64,000 bases of DNA from Clostridium amylolyticum (lineage in GTDB: Bacteria; Bacillota; Clostridia; Clostridiales; Clostridiaceae), in assembly GCF_900142075.1 (NCBI RefSeq), contig NZ_FQZO01000008.1, positions 1 to 64,000 on the forward strand, given 5' to 3'. Both the position numbers and the translations under genes were made by a program. Positions 34,408 through 43,822 of the stretch are shown here, piece by piece. Position 1 is the first letter of the stretch. Every line of letters begins with the position of its first letter. Below the pieces are notes generated by a model, which saw nothing but the letters and a program-made list of their open reading frames with translations, searched no databases and was not told the origin of the DNA.

Positions 34408-35394
34408 TTATTTAGAATCTCTATCTACAAAAATAATTGATGAACCACTATTATCAAAATGGAAATCCATTTCCCTAAGTGGGCTTAATGCTTTTCTTAC
34501 GTTACTTTGATTCTTTTCATCTACATAAAAAAGCAGAAAACCTCCACCACCAGCACCTAATAATTTACCACCACTTGCACCAGCTTCTCGAGCTGTTGTA
34601 TACATATCATCAATTACAGGGTTGGATATTCCTGAAGCAAGCTCTCTTTTTAAGAACCAACCTTCATTAAGAATATCACCCATAGCATCGATATTATTAC
34701 TTTCAAGTTCTTTTTTAAGTGTTTTTGTCAACTCACACATTTTTAATTGATTTTTAACCTTATCTTTTAATTTCATATTTGAAGATTGTTCTGCAAGTAT
34801 TTTTGATGCTGAACGAACATCTCCTGTATAAAACATTAACAAATTTTGCTCAAGATCTTTATAACTTTGATTTTTCATAATTACAGGCTCTACTTTTACT
34901 GAGCCATCACGGTTAAATGTATAAAAATTAAGGCCTCCATAGGCTGCTGCATATTGATCTTGTTTCCCTATGGGTTCACCTAATTTATCTATTTCAACCA
35001 TACAAGCTTCCTTGGCCAATGTTTCCTTTGAAACAAACTTTCCTTGGTACGTATATAGCAAATGAAGTAATGCAACTGTAAATGTACTTGAAGAACCAAG
35101 TCCAGTACCTGCAGGAACATCTGCCATACTTGAAATCTCTACTCCACTTAAATTAAAATCTGATAAACACTGCTTAAAAATTTTATGTTTTATTTCTTCA
35201 ATACTTTTTACTATTTCAGTTTGTGAGTACTTAAGCACTATTGAATCCTTATAAAAATCTGGATGAATAGTAATATACATATATTTTTTTATACTTGTGC
35301 TTAAAACACATCCATCAAATTGTTGATAAAAACTTGGAAGATCGCTTCCGCCACCACAGAAGCTTACTCTAAATGGTGCTCTTGTAATAATCAT
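34408..35394 (-). CDS. hddA: D-glycero-alpha-D-manno-heptose 7-phosphate kinase (HddA)
   Basis: A 328-residue GHMP kinase. The N-terminal ITRAPFRVSFCGGGSDLP is diagnostic for HddA and related fucose-type kinases, the ATP loop is DVPAGTGLGSSSTF near residue 92, and the C-terminal GHMP motif is GASGGKLLGAGGGGF near residue 278. It makes heptose 1,7-bisphosphate. I start at ATG 35394 behind GAGGAG, 5 codons inside the longest frame. With GmhA and the HddC-GmhB fusion it gives the full GDP-alpha-D-heptose pathway on one transcript. Confidence 0.9.
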   Translation of the reverse strand: MIITRAPFRVSFCGGGSDLPSFYQQFDGCVLSTSIKKYMYITIHPDFYKDSIVLKYSQTEIVKSIEEIKHKIFKQCLSDFNLSGVEISSMADVPAGTGLGSSSTFTVALLHLLYTYQGKFVSKETLAKEACMVEIDKLGEPIGKQDQYAAAYGGLNFYTFNRDGSVKVEPVIMKNQSYKDLEQNLLMFYTGDVRSASKILAEQSSNMKLKDKVKNQLKMCELTKTLKKELESNNIDAMGDILNEGWFLKRELASGISNPVIDDMYTTAREAGASGGKLLGAGGGGFLLFYVDEKNQSNVRKALSPLREMDFHFDNSGSSIIFVDRDSK

Positions 35395-35424
35395 TTTATT
35401 TCTCCTCAAAAACTATACAATATT

Positions 35425-36414
35425 TTATATTAGTGAATATAACCAAAAAATTGTTTTATCCAATCCAAAACCTTGTAATATTACTATTATCCAAACTATA
35501 AACCTAGTAGAAAATACTTCTCCCTTAGGTGTTAAAACACCTAGGAGCTTGTTTTTTCTATAGTTTGGAAATAGCTCTTTTAACTTTCCAAATATAGTAT
35601 CATATTCAGCTTTCATTGCTTTAATTCCTACGCCTCTTCCACTGTCTAACATATACCATATGCAATATTTTATATAGAAATATTCTAGTTCTTCTTTTTT
35701 ATCTAAGCTAAGTTCATTTATGTTAATACTTTGAAAAAGACTATTTAGCATTTTTATTGGACTTGCTTTAGATTGAAAGCCTTTCTGCAGAGTATGAGAT
35801 ACTGAATCAGGATTTACAATCCAATTATAACCTGAATAAGGTAATATAGACACTTTCTTCGCCTTTATCGCAGCGAGCACTGAACAATATATTTCTTCAC
35901 CCATTTTTGTATTTAAAAATCTTATATTATTATCTAATAAAAATGACTTTCTGTAAACTCTAGCCCATGGAGTAAGAAACCTAAAAGCCGACCACTCTTC
36001 ATTTTGTAACTTTCGAAGTTTAACTTTACTACCTCCATTTTCAATCTGATTATGCCAACCAATAACCATATCAGCTTGAGTTCTTTCAGCTTCTGCAACG
36101 AATTTTTGTACATAATCAGGTAGAATGTAGTCATCATTATCTATAAAAAATAGATATTCTCCACATGAATATTCTATACCTCTATTTCTTGTAATAGCAA
36201 CACCAACGTTATCATGATAGAATATTCTTATTTTTTCAGGATAATTCTGTTGAAATTCTTCTATTAACATTTGAGAGGAATCCTGAGAACCATCATTCAG
36301 TAAGATAATTTCATAATCATTAAAAGTTTGATTAATAGCACTTTCAACACATTTTGCAATGTGTTTTTCAGCATTATATATTGGTATAATAATTGAAGCT
36401 TTCTTTGTTTCCAT
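35425..36414 (-). CDS. Family 2 glycosyltransferase
   Basis: A 329-residue GT-A enzyme with ASIIIPIYNAEKHI at the N-terminus, IILLNDGSQDSS near residue 36 and metal motif FFIDNDDYILPD near residue 91. The C-terminal segment (RFIVWIIVILQGFGLDKTIFWLYSL) is hydrophobic and may anchor it to the membrane. It lies between the flippase and the HddA gene in the same direction, so a role in building the heptose-containing repeat is likely. Donor and acceptor cannot be predicted. Confidence 0.84.
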   Translation of the reverse strand: METKKASIIIPIYNAEKHIAKCVESAINQTFNDYEIILLNDGSQDSSQMLIEEFQQNYPEKIRIFYHDNVGVAITRNRGIEYSCGEYLFFIDNDDYILPDYVQKFVAEAERTQADMVIGWHNQIENGGSKVKLRKLQNEEWSAFRFLTPWARVYRKSFLLDNNIRFLNTKMGEEIYCSVLAAIKAKKVSILPYSGYNWIVNPDSVSHTLQKGFQSKASPIKMLNSLFQSININELSLDKKEELEYFYIKYCIWYMLDSGRGVGIKAMKAEYDTIFGKLKELFPNYRKNKLLGVLTPKGEVFSTRFIVWIIVILQGFGLDKTIFWLYSLI

Positions 36415-36466
36415 GATAACTCCTCACTTAAATTACTTTATAAAATTTACGATAAAAAAACATCAT

Positions 36467-37723
36467 TTAATTAAGCTTTTCGTTTTTGCTCTTCCTATTT
36501 AAGTAAATAATTCCTCCAATATTTATTATTAAATATATGATTGCAATAAATCCCGTTACAAATACTGCTCCCCATAGCTCAAAGGATGATATTATTTGTG
36601 GTGTTATTGCTATAGATATAACAAAAACAATTATATGTGTTATTAACATAAAATAAAGCCATCTTAAAACGGTAAAAATATTACCCATTAAGAAAATTAA
36701 AGCATATAATCCACTAATAAAAGTAAGTGCCACAAACTGAATTATATAATTGCTCATATCTTTTCCATAGAATATTTTCAGTGCAAAATCTCCCAAAATA
36801 TAAGCACCACCTGAAGCAATAATAGATACACCCATTATTAAAGCCGAAGATGTATAAAATAATTTCATAAACTTCTTGTAATCATTATTTTTAACACATT
36901 CTCCAAACTCTACTGCAATGGGAGATAATAAATAAGTAGCCATTGAAGTTATGAATAGTGTTGGTACATATAAAGCAGAAAAAACCCCCAGTATTTCATC
37001 ACTTACAATACGTTCTAGGTAATATCTTGGTGTAGCTAAAACCGCATTGTATACTAAAGCTGCAGACATTAAAGGAAAACATGTCCAAAGTAACGACTTT
37101 TGCTTTTTAACAGAAAATGTTGGTGTGGTTTTACATATATGCTTTGTGCTTGGAATATCAAAGAATAATAGAACTATAACACTTGCTACCGCCATAGATA
37201 AACAAGCTAACCACAAGCTACCACCAGCGGAAAGTGTGCCTACAAAGGCTATTAGTATTAATATAGCTCTTATAGTTACTGAAATTCCTATGTAATCCAT
37301 TCGTTTTTTACGTTGTAATATACCGTGAAATACATCACTACATGCTTCAATGCATCTATATAGCATAAACGCACCAATTACAGCAGCTTTATTATTACTA
37401 TATCCATTTATGAAAATAAAAGCTACGCACAACGGTAATGAAATAATAACCGTTATAATTCTTGACGTAATATAATCACCATCTGAATATGAATATAATA
37501 CATCAGTAGCTTGAAATACTCTCATCCCATAAAGTGAAATCGTATATAATACAGCAACCACTGCTATTGCCAGTGATAATACTCCAGCATCTTCATACCC
37601 TTTCAAACGTGTTACAATTACAACTAGTAGCCATTGAGAAATTCCATAAATAAAATTTCCTATACTATTATATAGCATGTTCTGTTTTATACTTAATTGT
37701 TTATCTGGATTTATTTTAAACAT
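36467..37723 (-). CDS. Wzx-type polysaccharide flippase (second copy)
   Basis: A 418-residue protein with about 12 membrane helices of the oligosaccharide flippase family; the N-terminus KQNMLYNSIGNFIYGISQWLL is typical of these proteins (a first helix with Gly/Asn after a short basic segment). It is the first gene of the heptose-module transcript. It is distinct from the flippase at 7.6 kb and suggests that the heptose glycan is exported separately. No dedicated polymerase or initiating transferase is in this module. Confidence 0.83.
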   Translation of the reverse strand: MFKINPDKQLSIKQNMLYNSIGNFIYGISQWLLVVIVTRLKGYEDAGVLSLAIAVVAVLYTISLYGMRVFQATDVLYSYSDGDYITSRIITVIISLPLCVAFIFINGYSNNKAAVIGAFMLYRCIEACSDVFHGILQRKKRMDYIGISVTIRAILILIAFVGTLSAGGSLWLACLSMAVASVIVLLFFDIPSTKHICKTTPTFSVKKQKSLLWTCFPLMSAALVYNAVLATPRYYLERIVSDEILGVFSALYVPTLFITSMATYLLSPIAVEFGECVKNNDYKKFMKLFYTSSALIMGVSIIASGGAYILGDFALKIFYGKDMSNYIIQFVALTFISGLYALIFLMGNIFTVLRWLYFMLITHIIVFVISIAITPQIISSFELWGAVFVTGFIAIIYLIINIGGIIYLNRKSKNEKLN

Positions 37724-37795
37724 TAATATTTTCTCCCATTATTTTATAACTTAATATAATATTCTTTTGTATATTAACACATAATACATAAAAAA

Positions 37796-37824
37796 TAAAG
37801 TAATGCCTAAAAGGGATTACTTTA
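37796..37824. terminator. Intergenic hairpin upstream of the heptose module
   Basis: Arms TAAAGTAAT (37796-37804) and ATTACTTTA (37816-37824) pair perfectly, and an inner CCT/AGG pairing shortens the loop. It lies between the start of the second flippase gene and the rmlD stop. It may be a terminator for transcription arriving from the right, or a leader structure. Confidence 0.45.
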
Positions 37825-37929
37825 TCACTAGCATTTTCATCAAAAAATTCATATACTAAGATAAAAAGCATATTAGTAATTGTTTACAAAAAACTAAAGA
37901 TAAATCTTAATTAATAAATTTATTAATAA

Positions 37930-37956
37930 AATCTCCGATGTAAATCACCGGAGATT
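37930..37956 (-). terminator. Terminator after rmlD
   Basis: Stem AATCTCCG (37930-37937) with CGGAGATT (37949-37956), extended by TG/CA. Read on the minus strand it is followed by TTATTAATAAATTT. It starts about 30 bp past the rmlD stop. Confidence 0.65.
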
Positions 37957-37986
37957 ACTTTTCTAAATATAAATACTATTTATAAA

Positions 37987-38871
37987 TTACACATTAATCT
38001 TATTTATAAACTCTTTCAATGCTTCCTTCCAATCTCTCATTTCATTTCCTACGGTGCATCTTAACATCATGTTGTCAAGAGATGAATAAGCTGGTCTCTT
38101 AGCAGCTCTATTAACTAATTGTTCTGAGGTAATTGGATCTACAGTGCAATTTATACCTGAATATTCTACTATAGCCTTGGCAAAATCATACCAAGAACAT
38201 TCTCCTTCTCCAGTACAATGATAAACTCCATAATCTTCAGTTACAGCTAGTTTTACAATGTGGTGTGCTAAATCCTCTGCATTGGTAGGGTTTCCTCTTT
38301 GATCATCTACTACTGTAAGATGACCTTTTTCTTTAGCGGCGTTCATTATAGTATATACAAAATTCTTACCATTATAACCATAAAGCCATGCAGTTCTTAC
38401 TATAAAGTATTTTGAGCAAAATTCTCTTACAAAATTTTCTCCTGCAAGTTTTGTTTTACCATATATACTTACGGGTGCTGTCATATCATGCTCTTTTAAT
38501 GGAACAGTTCCAACTCCGCTAAATACATAATCGGTGGAAATATGTATGAGTTTTGCTCCTATTTCTTCACAAACCATTGCCATATTTCTAGCCGCTAATG
38601 CATTTACTTTAAAAGCTGTATCTATACTTGTTTCACAAGCATCTACATTAGTAAACGCCGCTGGGTTAATTACCACATCAGGCTTTAATTCCTTTAAATA
38701 AAGCCTAACTGCTTTGAGGTCAGTAAGGTCTAAATCCTTGATATCTATACCAATAACCTTGGCCTCTGCCACCTGTGTGGGTATTGCACCAAGCTCTGAC
38801 TTGCCATCTTTTATTATATTCATTATTTGGCTGCCTAATTGGCCTTTTGCTCCAGTTATTAATATATTCAT
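37987..38871 (-). CDS. rfbD: dTDP-4-dehydrorhamnose reductase
   Basis: A 294-residue SDR of the RmlD family, the last step to dTDP-L-rhamnose. Motifs are NILITGAKGQLGSQIM, STDYVFSGVGTVPL near residue 112, Tyr-Lys in IYGKTKLAGE near residue 135 and GNPTNAEDLA near residue 190. It is separated from rfbA/B/C (52-54.6 kb) by about 13 kb of transporter, transferase and wall-hydrolase genes, yet completes that pathway. It reads alone: the amidase gene upstream has its own terminator at 39012-39039. Confidence 0.93.
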   Translation of the reverse strand: MNILITGAKGQLGSQIMNIIKDGKSELGAIPTQVAEAKVIGIDIKDLDLTDLKAVRLYLKELKPDVVINPAAFTNVDACETSIDTAFKVNALAARNMAMVCEEIGAKLIHISTDYVFSGVGTVPLKEHDMTAPVSIYGKTKLAGENFVREFCSKYFIVRTAWLYGYNGKNFVYTIMNAAKEKGHLTVVDDQRGNPTNAEDLAHHIVKLAVTEDYGVYHCTGEGECSWYDFAKAIVEYSGINCTVDPITSEQLVNRAAKRPAYSSLDNMMLRCTVGNEMRDWKEALKEFINKINV

Positions 38872-39011
38872 ATTTTTTCCTCCACTCTTTAAATAAGATA
38901 ATTTTTATACCTCGACTATATTTTTTCTAAATCATAAGTGAATTTACATATTATATTCTATCATATTTTTGGGTTATATCCCATTTAAAATTAAGTTAAC
39001 ATGATAAAAAT

Positions 39012-39039
39012 ATAGAACTGTCGTTATAGACAGTTCTAT
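39012..39039 (-). terminator. Terminator after the ChW amidase gene
   Basis: A perfect 11-bp stem, ATAGAACTGTC (39012-39022) with GACAGTTCTAT (39029-39039) and a 6-nt loop, followed on the minus strand by ATTTTTAT. It begins 3 bp after the amidase stop. Confidence 0.85.
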
Positions 39040-39042
39040 GCA

Positions 39043-41865
39043 TCATTTTCTAACTATTTGAATTCTTACAGCTTCCATTCGTTTATTTTTACCTGTAGTT
39101 CCAGATGTCTCTCCATCTCTTACCAGAGGCTGCCAGCCCATATCTTGTACATGAGCTTGGTATTCTACGGAATAATTTGAAGCATTCGCTCCTGTAAGCT
39201 TTATTTCAATAGCTTCAATCTTTAGAGATTTACCTGTAGTACCAGCCACTTGCCCATTACTTACCCAGTTTTGCCATCCTATATCTTGTACATGAGCTCT
39301 ATAGGTTATATTTAAGTCAGAAGGAGCGTTTTCTAGTTTTATGTTTAACCCTTCTAATCTCAAACCTTTTCCTACAGTTCCTGCAAGCTCGCCATTTTTT
39401 GTCCAAGATTGCCATCCTATGCTTTCTACATGACCTTGGTAAGATACTCCTGGAGACGTTACTATTACTTTTGGAATTATTTCGATTCTAATAGCTTCTA
39501 TTCTTTTACTTTTTCCAGTAGTTCCTGCTGTATTTCCATCCTTAACCCAATTTTGCCATCCTATATCTTGAACATGAGCTTGGTATCGTATATTATATTT
39601 ATAGGCTTCGCTACCTTCTAATTTAATTTCTAAGGCTTCTATTCTTTTGCTTTTACCAGTAGTTCCTGCAAGTTCACCATCTTTTACCCAATTTTGCCAT
39701 CCTATATCCTGAACATGTGCTCTATAGGTAATATTTACTCCTGGTATGTTTTGTGCTAATATTTTTAAGCTTTCAACTCTTTTGCTTTTTCCTTCTGTAC
39801 CTGATAGTTCACCATTTTCAACCCAGTTTTGCCATCCTATGTCTTCCACATGTGCTTTGTAAGCTACCCCTTGTGTTCCGTCATCAGGAGGTAAGTCTAC
39901 TGGCTCACCATATTGATTTTTTATAGTACTTGCTATATTTTGAGCCATTAACTCTTGCTTGAAGGGATTCGTAATCATAAGAATATCTATAGGACTAGTT
40001 ATAAAACCACATTCAACTAGAACTGAAGCCATATTGGTGTTTCTAGTTACATATAAATTATGATCTCTAGCTCCTCTATTAGTAAAACCTACACTAGCCA
40101 TAGCATTGGCTAAATTTTTAGCTGCAATCTCACTTTCTACAGCAGGTTGAGAAGGTGTACTATCATAAGTTATATCACCTGATACATATAGCCCGCTAGT
40201 ATCTATATTAGGCCTATATGTACTGTAATGGGAGCTAGAACCCTTAGCTGTTTCTGTAAAAGAATCATGATGTATGCTTAAAAAGAAAATTGGATTTCTT
40301 GCATTGGCAAAATCTGTTCTCTCAGAAAGCTCCATGCTTTGATAATCTTGAGTTCTAGTCATTTGAACTTCATAGCCATAGCTTTCAAGTTTTTGTTTAA
40401 CCTTGTAAGCCATGTTTAAGTTTAGTTTTGCTTCTTGGTATGCTATACCATTATGAGTAGCTACTGCACCAGAATCTGTTCCCCCATGACCTGGATCCAA
40501 AACTATAAGTTTTCTTCCACTCATAGTTTGAGGAGGTGCAGCTGTAAGCGCTAAGGATCTTGGTTGTATTTTTACTTCTTGTATTACGGGTGTTTCGGCA
40601 ACTTTTCTTACTATATTTAAATCTTTAACTTCTGATAAAGATGTACCATCTTTATAAACAGCTTCTATTTTAACCTTATACTGGCCTTCATTAAACTCGC
40701 CTAGGTTAACTGAAGTTTTAAAGGCATTAACATCACTAACTGGATAGTTATTGTATTGTTTAGCTATATCTTGGCGTAAAAGGTTTAGTAAAGTGCTTTG
40801 AACTACTTTATCATTTATGTATATATTTATTTTTTCTACCCCTTGTACACTTAATGCCCAACCTTCAACATTTAAAAGCTTAGTATTTGATACATCATCT
40901 GGTATTATATTTTCAACTTTAAAAATATTAGGCAGTTCTTTTATATTGATTTCAAACAACTTATTTTCTTTAGTTCCATTATATCCTAGAGCCTCTACAT
41001 TTATTAAATGCTTTCCTACAGCTAGTAAGCTTGAATTTATTTTAAATTCAAATCCACTAAAGCTGTTATTAGGATATGATGAAAATTGCTTTTCTAAGTC
41101 TTTCCTCTCCACTTGAGTATTTGTACTTCCTACAATCTTATTGTCAAGATATACATTAATAAGTTTTACATTGGAAGAATTAAGAGCATAACCTTTTATG
41201 TCTAAATCGACATTTTTTTCAAGGTTATAAGTAGAAGGACTTTCCACTACCAATACATTTTTTAATTGTGTCGCTAGTATTGTAGCATTCATTGTATTAA
41301 TCATGGAAACAAGTTCTTCACCATAAGTTGAAGATTGGGACCATGTGTTGCTTAGCCCTTCAATGGTTTTCACTGTTCCCAATAACTCTTCATCATGTAT
41401 TGGGTCTAAGGTTTCTTTTATTTTGGGATATCCTTCTGCTCCAGCATAGAGAGCTAGATGATCTAGATGTGCACTAATTCCGTCCTGCCATGTGGAGAAC
41501 TTCTGAAAAGCCTTTAAGTCACCTACAGCACTCTTAATCATAATTGGATTGTGATAGCTTTCATCAATTCCGTCATGAAACCTTCCAAATCCCGATTCTT
41601 TTGCTGCTTGGGCATAAGCCAATGCTGGGTCTACACCACCATGTTTAGGTGCAAGCTCCCAATAAAGCTTAGCTATATCAATAAAAGTACTTGTTGCCTG
41701 GTTATTTCTTGCCCATTCCTGAGCTTTGTCCAACGTTACCTGAGTATCATTTAAGATACTTGTGGCTGTAATAGCTTGTACCCTAATAAAAGGTGACCAT
41801 ATTATCTGTACCATTAAAAGGGTGAAGCTTAAAAATAGTGATAATTTTTTCTTAAGTCTTCGCAT
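39043..41865 (-). CDS. Bifunctional ChW-repeat wall hydrolase (glucosaminidase and amidase)
   Basis: A 940-residue secreted protein. After a signal peptide (1-32), residues about 40-200 form a LytG/FlgJ-like glucosaminidase domain (GGVDPALAYAQAAKESGFG; likely catalytic Glu). Two similar beta-sandwich modules follow at about 205-310 and 315-420 (VDLDIKGYALNSS and LLNVEGWALSVQG). At about 450-640 is an Amidase_3 domain with zinc ligands in VLDPGHGGTDSG and YQEAK, FLSIHHDS, and Glu in VLVECGFIT. Residues about 660-940 are six ChW repeats with GHVQDIGWQNW cores. It would cut both the glycan backbone and the muramoyl-alanine bond. It is a single-gene unit inside the rhamnose module. Confidence 0.92.
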   Translation of the reverse strand: MRRLKKKLSLFLSFTLLMVQIIWSPFIRVQAITATSILNDTQVTLDKAQEWARNNQATSTFIDIAKLYWELAPKHGGVDPALAYAQAAKESGFGRFHDGIDESYHNPIMIKSAVGDLKAFQKFSTWQDGISAHLDHLALYAGAEGYPKIKETLDPIHDEELLGTVKTIEGLSNTWSQSSTYGEELVSMINTMNATILATQLKNVLVVESPSTYNLEKNVDLDIKGYALNSSNVKLINVYLDNKIVGSTNTQVERKDLEKQFSSYPNNSFSGFEFKINSSLLAVGKHLINVEALGYNGTKENKLFEINIKELPNIFKVENIIPDDVSNTKLLNVEGWALSVQGVEKINIYINDKVVQSTLLNLLRQDIAKQYNNYPVSDVNAFKTSVNLGEFNEGQYKVKIEAVYKDGTSLSEVKDLNIVRKVAETPVIQEVKIQPRSLALTAAPPQTMSGRKLIVLDPGHGGTDSGAVATHNGIAYQEAKLNLNMAYKVKQKLESYGYEVQMTRTQDYQSMELSERTDFANARNPIFFLSIHHDSFTETAKGSSSHYSTYRPNIDTSGLYVSGDITYDSTPSQPAVESEIAAKNLANAMASVGFTNRGARDHNLYVTRNTNMASVLVECGFITSPIDILMITNPFKQELMAQNIASTIKNQYGEPVDLPPDDGTQGVAYKAHVEDIGWQNWVENGELSGTEGKSKRVESLKILAQNIPGVNITYRAHVQDIGWQNWVKDGELAGTTGKSKRIEALEIKLEGSEAYKYNIRYQAHVQDIGWQNWVKDGNTAGTTGKSKRIEAIRIEIIPKVIVTSPGVSYQGHVESIGWQSWTKNGELAGTVGKGLRLEGLNIKLENAPSDLNITYRAHVQDIGWQNWVSNGQVAGTTGKSLKIEAIEIKLTGANASNYSVEYQAHVQDMGWQPLVRDGETSGTTGKNKRMEAVRIQIVRK

Positions 41866-41888
41866 TTTCCCCTCCCTTAATAATATTT

Positions 41889-41919
41889 ATCATAAGTTAA
41901 AGCTGCCTATACAAGTCAA
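41889..41919 (-). promoter_or_regulatory. Possible promoter of the ChW amidase gene
   Basis: On the minus strand TTGACT (41919-41914) and TATGAT (41894-41889) are 19 bp apart, a little wide for sigma-A. GGGAGGGG before the ATG is the ribosome site. Weak prediction. Confidence 0.35.
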
Positions 41920-41955
41920 TACTAACACATTTAAAGATGCTTTTAATAGATATTT

Positions 41956-42819
41956 TTATTTTTTTAAAAAATTTTTTAAAAGTGCCATATACATTTGTAG
42001 TTTTATACCTAAATTCACCATAAAACTTACTAAAATGCTGTATTTTCCCTTATAATGCTTATCGTAAAATATCCCCATAGCTTTATAGAATTCTCTTATA
42101 GTTTTTTCTTTTCTTTTAGCAAAGGAGGCTTTTTTATAATGGGTTATTGAAGCCTCGGAATAATATACTACTTTATAACCTGCACCCTTTATCCTATAAC
42201 ACCAATCTATATCTTCACCATACATAAAATAATCTTCATCTAGCATTCCTACCCTATTAATCACTTCTTTAGGCAGGATCATAAAAGCACCCATAACACA
42301 ATCAATTTCATGGATACTATCATCATCTAAATAGGTTAGTTGATAGCCTCCAAAGGTCTTTACCCCTGGAAATAACTTATGCAATTTCAATCCATAACAC
42401 AATGAGTTCCAAGGTGTAGGAAATCCCCTTTTGCAAGCCTTGTCTAAGCTGCCATCTCTAAGCAAAACTTTACAGCCTAAGGCGCCTATATCCTTACGCT
42501 TTTTTATATAACCTAAGGATTTGTCAATAGCTTCCTTATGAACCACAGTATCAGAGTTTAAAATTAAAATATAATCCCCTTTTGATTGTTTTATAGCCAT
42601 ATTGTTTGCTTTAGAAAATCCAAGGTTCTCACTATTTATAATTAAGTTTACCTTGTCTCCAAACTCACTAGTTATTCTACTTACAGAATCATCCTTTGAT
42701 GCGTTATCTACTACAATTATTTCATAATTATTTTCTTTAATAGTATCTATTACTGAATTTATGGTATTCACTGTAAGGTCTGCAGTATTAAAGCTAACTA
42801 TTATTACTGATAAGTCCAC
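41956..42819 (-). CDS. WbbL-like family 2 glycosyltransferase (rhamnosyltransferase type)
   Basis: A 287-residue GT-A enzyme: LSVIIVSFNTADLT at the N-terminus, IIVVDNASKDDS near residue 35, metal motif LILNSDTVVHKE near residue 90, and the C-terminal FMYGEDIDWCYRIKGAGY near residue 210, the signature of WbbL/RfbF rhamnosyltransferases. The dTDP-rhamnose genes around it support a rhamnosyl donor. The basic tail (KLQMYMALLKNFLKK) may contact the membrane. It is the last gene of the long rhamnose-module transcript. Confidence 0.83.
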   Translation of the reverse strand: MDLSVIIVSFNTADLTVNTINSVIDTIKENNYEIIVVDNASKDDSVSRITSEFGDKVNLIINSENLGFSKANNMAIKQSKGDYILILNSDTVVHKEAIDKSLGYIKKRKDIGALGCKVLLRDGSLDKACKRGFPTPWNSLCYGLKLHKLFPGVKTFGGYQLTYLDDDSIHEIDCVMGAFMILPKEVINRVGMLDEDYFMYGEDIDWCYRIKGAGYKVVYYSEASITHYKKASFAKRKEKTIREFYKAMGIFYDKHYKGKYSILVSFMVNLGIKLQMYMALLKNFLKK

Positions 42820-42861
42820 AATTTCACTCCCTAACTATGCACTCCTTATAAATAGAAGCAA

Positions 42862-43818
42862 TTATGCTTTTACCATCATGATAAAGACATTTTTTATTAA
42901 TATAATCTCTATTTTTATATAATTCAATATGTTTTTAAAGGAAAACTTCACCTTGTTTATATGCTTTAATGAGGCTGCTCCTTCAAAAATACCTTGAGAA
43001 TATTCTTTACCTAAACCTTTTTGATCATAAAAAATAAATTTTATTAAGAATCCTATAACTATGAAAGGAAAATTTATAATAAGCTGAAGTAAAGGCATAT
43101 TTTTATAAATAACGAATAAGTTATTTCTTGCTGTAAGCCTTGCCTTAAAACCATTGTACCTACTTCCACTGGTGGCGCTTCCAATATGGTAAACTTCTGC
43201 AGTGCTGCAGTATATGTTTTTATATCCAAATATCAAGGCTCTATAGCTTATATCTATATCCTCTAAATAAGCAAAGAAGTCTTCATCAAAAAGACCGATT
43301 TCCTTAAGCATGCTGCTTCTATAAATAGCAGCACCTCCACAGCTTGAGAATATACTCTTATCCTTAAGACCATAGGATAACTTATCTTTGCCATCTCCAC
43401 GCTTGTAACTCCAACCTAAAATATTATACTCATCGCCAGCATCATCTATCAGATTTTTTTCATGGTATCTTAACATTTTGCTGGAGCAGGAAAAGATTTT
43501 GTTATCTTTCTCAATACATTGTACAAGATTTTTCAACCAGCTTTTTGTAGCCTCAGTATCATTATTTAAAAGAACCACAAATTCTCCAGAAGCTGCTTTA
43601 ATCCCTTCATTAACAGCTTTACTAAAACCATAATTTTTATCTAACTTAATTAGCTTTATATTATTTAACTTTTGTAAGTATTCAATGCTATTATCTGTGG
43701 ATGCATTATCTACAATTATTATTTCAAAATCTTCATACTCTTGTGAGTATAAAGATTTTAAACAAATATCTAAAATTTTTTCTCCATTGTAGTTTGGAAT
43801 TAAAATACTAACCTTCAT
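42862..43818 (-). CDS. WbbL-like family 2 glycosyltransferase
   Basis: A 318-residue GT-A enzyme with VSILIPNYNGEKIL, IIIVDNASTDNS near residue 34, metal motif VVLLNNDTEATKSW near residue 80 and FFAYLEDIDISYRALIFGY near residue 190. A membrane segment near 240-262 (LLQLIINFPFIVIGFLIKFIF) suggests anchoring. It is similar in plan to the adjacent 287-residue transferase and to the N-terminal domain of the 1026-residue fusion, so the three probably add successive related sugars, likely rhamnose. Confidence 0.83.
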   Translation of the reverse strand: MKVSILIPNYNGEKILDICLKSLYSQEYEDFEIIIVDNASTDNSIEYLQKLNNIKLIKLDKNYGFSKAVNEGIKAASGEFVVLLNNDTEATKSWLKNLVQCIEKDNKIFSCSSKMLRYHEKNLIDDAGDEYNILGWSYKRGDGKDKLSYGLKDKSIFSSCGGAAIYRSSMLKEIGLFDEDFFAYLEDIDISYRALIFGYKNIYCSTAEVYHIGSATSGSRYNGFKARLTARNNLFVIYKNMPLLQLIINFPFIVIGFLIKFIFYDQKGLGKEYSQGIFEGAASLKHINKVKFSFKNILNYIKIEIILIKNVFIMMVKA

Positions 43819-43822
43819 ATTA

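Noticed and set aside
39060..39880. Repeated DNA that could look like a CRISPR or satellite array
   Set aside because: The repeats are in-frame ChW protein repeats of about 130 bp with diverged codons; no short identical repeats with unique spacers. No CRISPR array is seen anywhere in the window.
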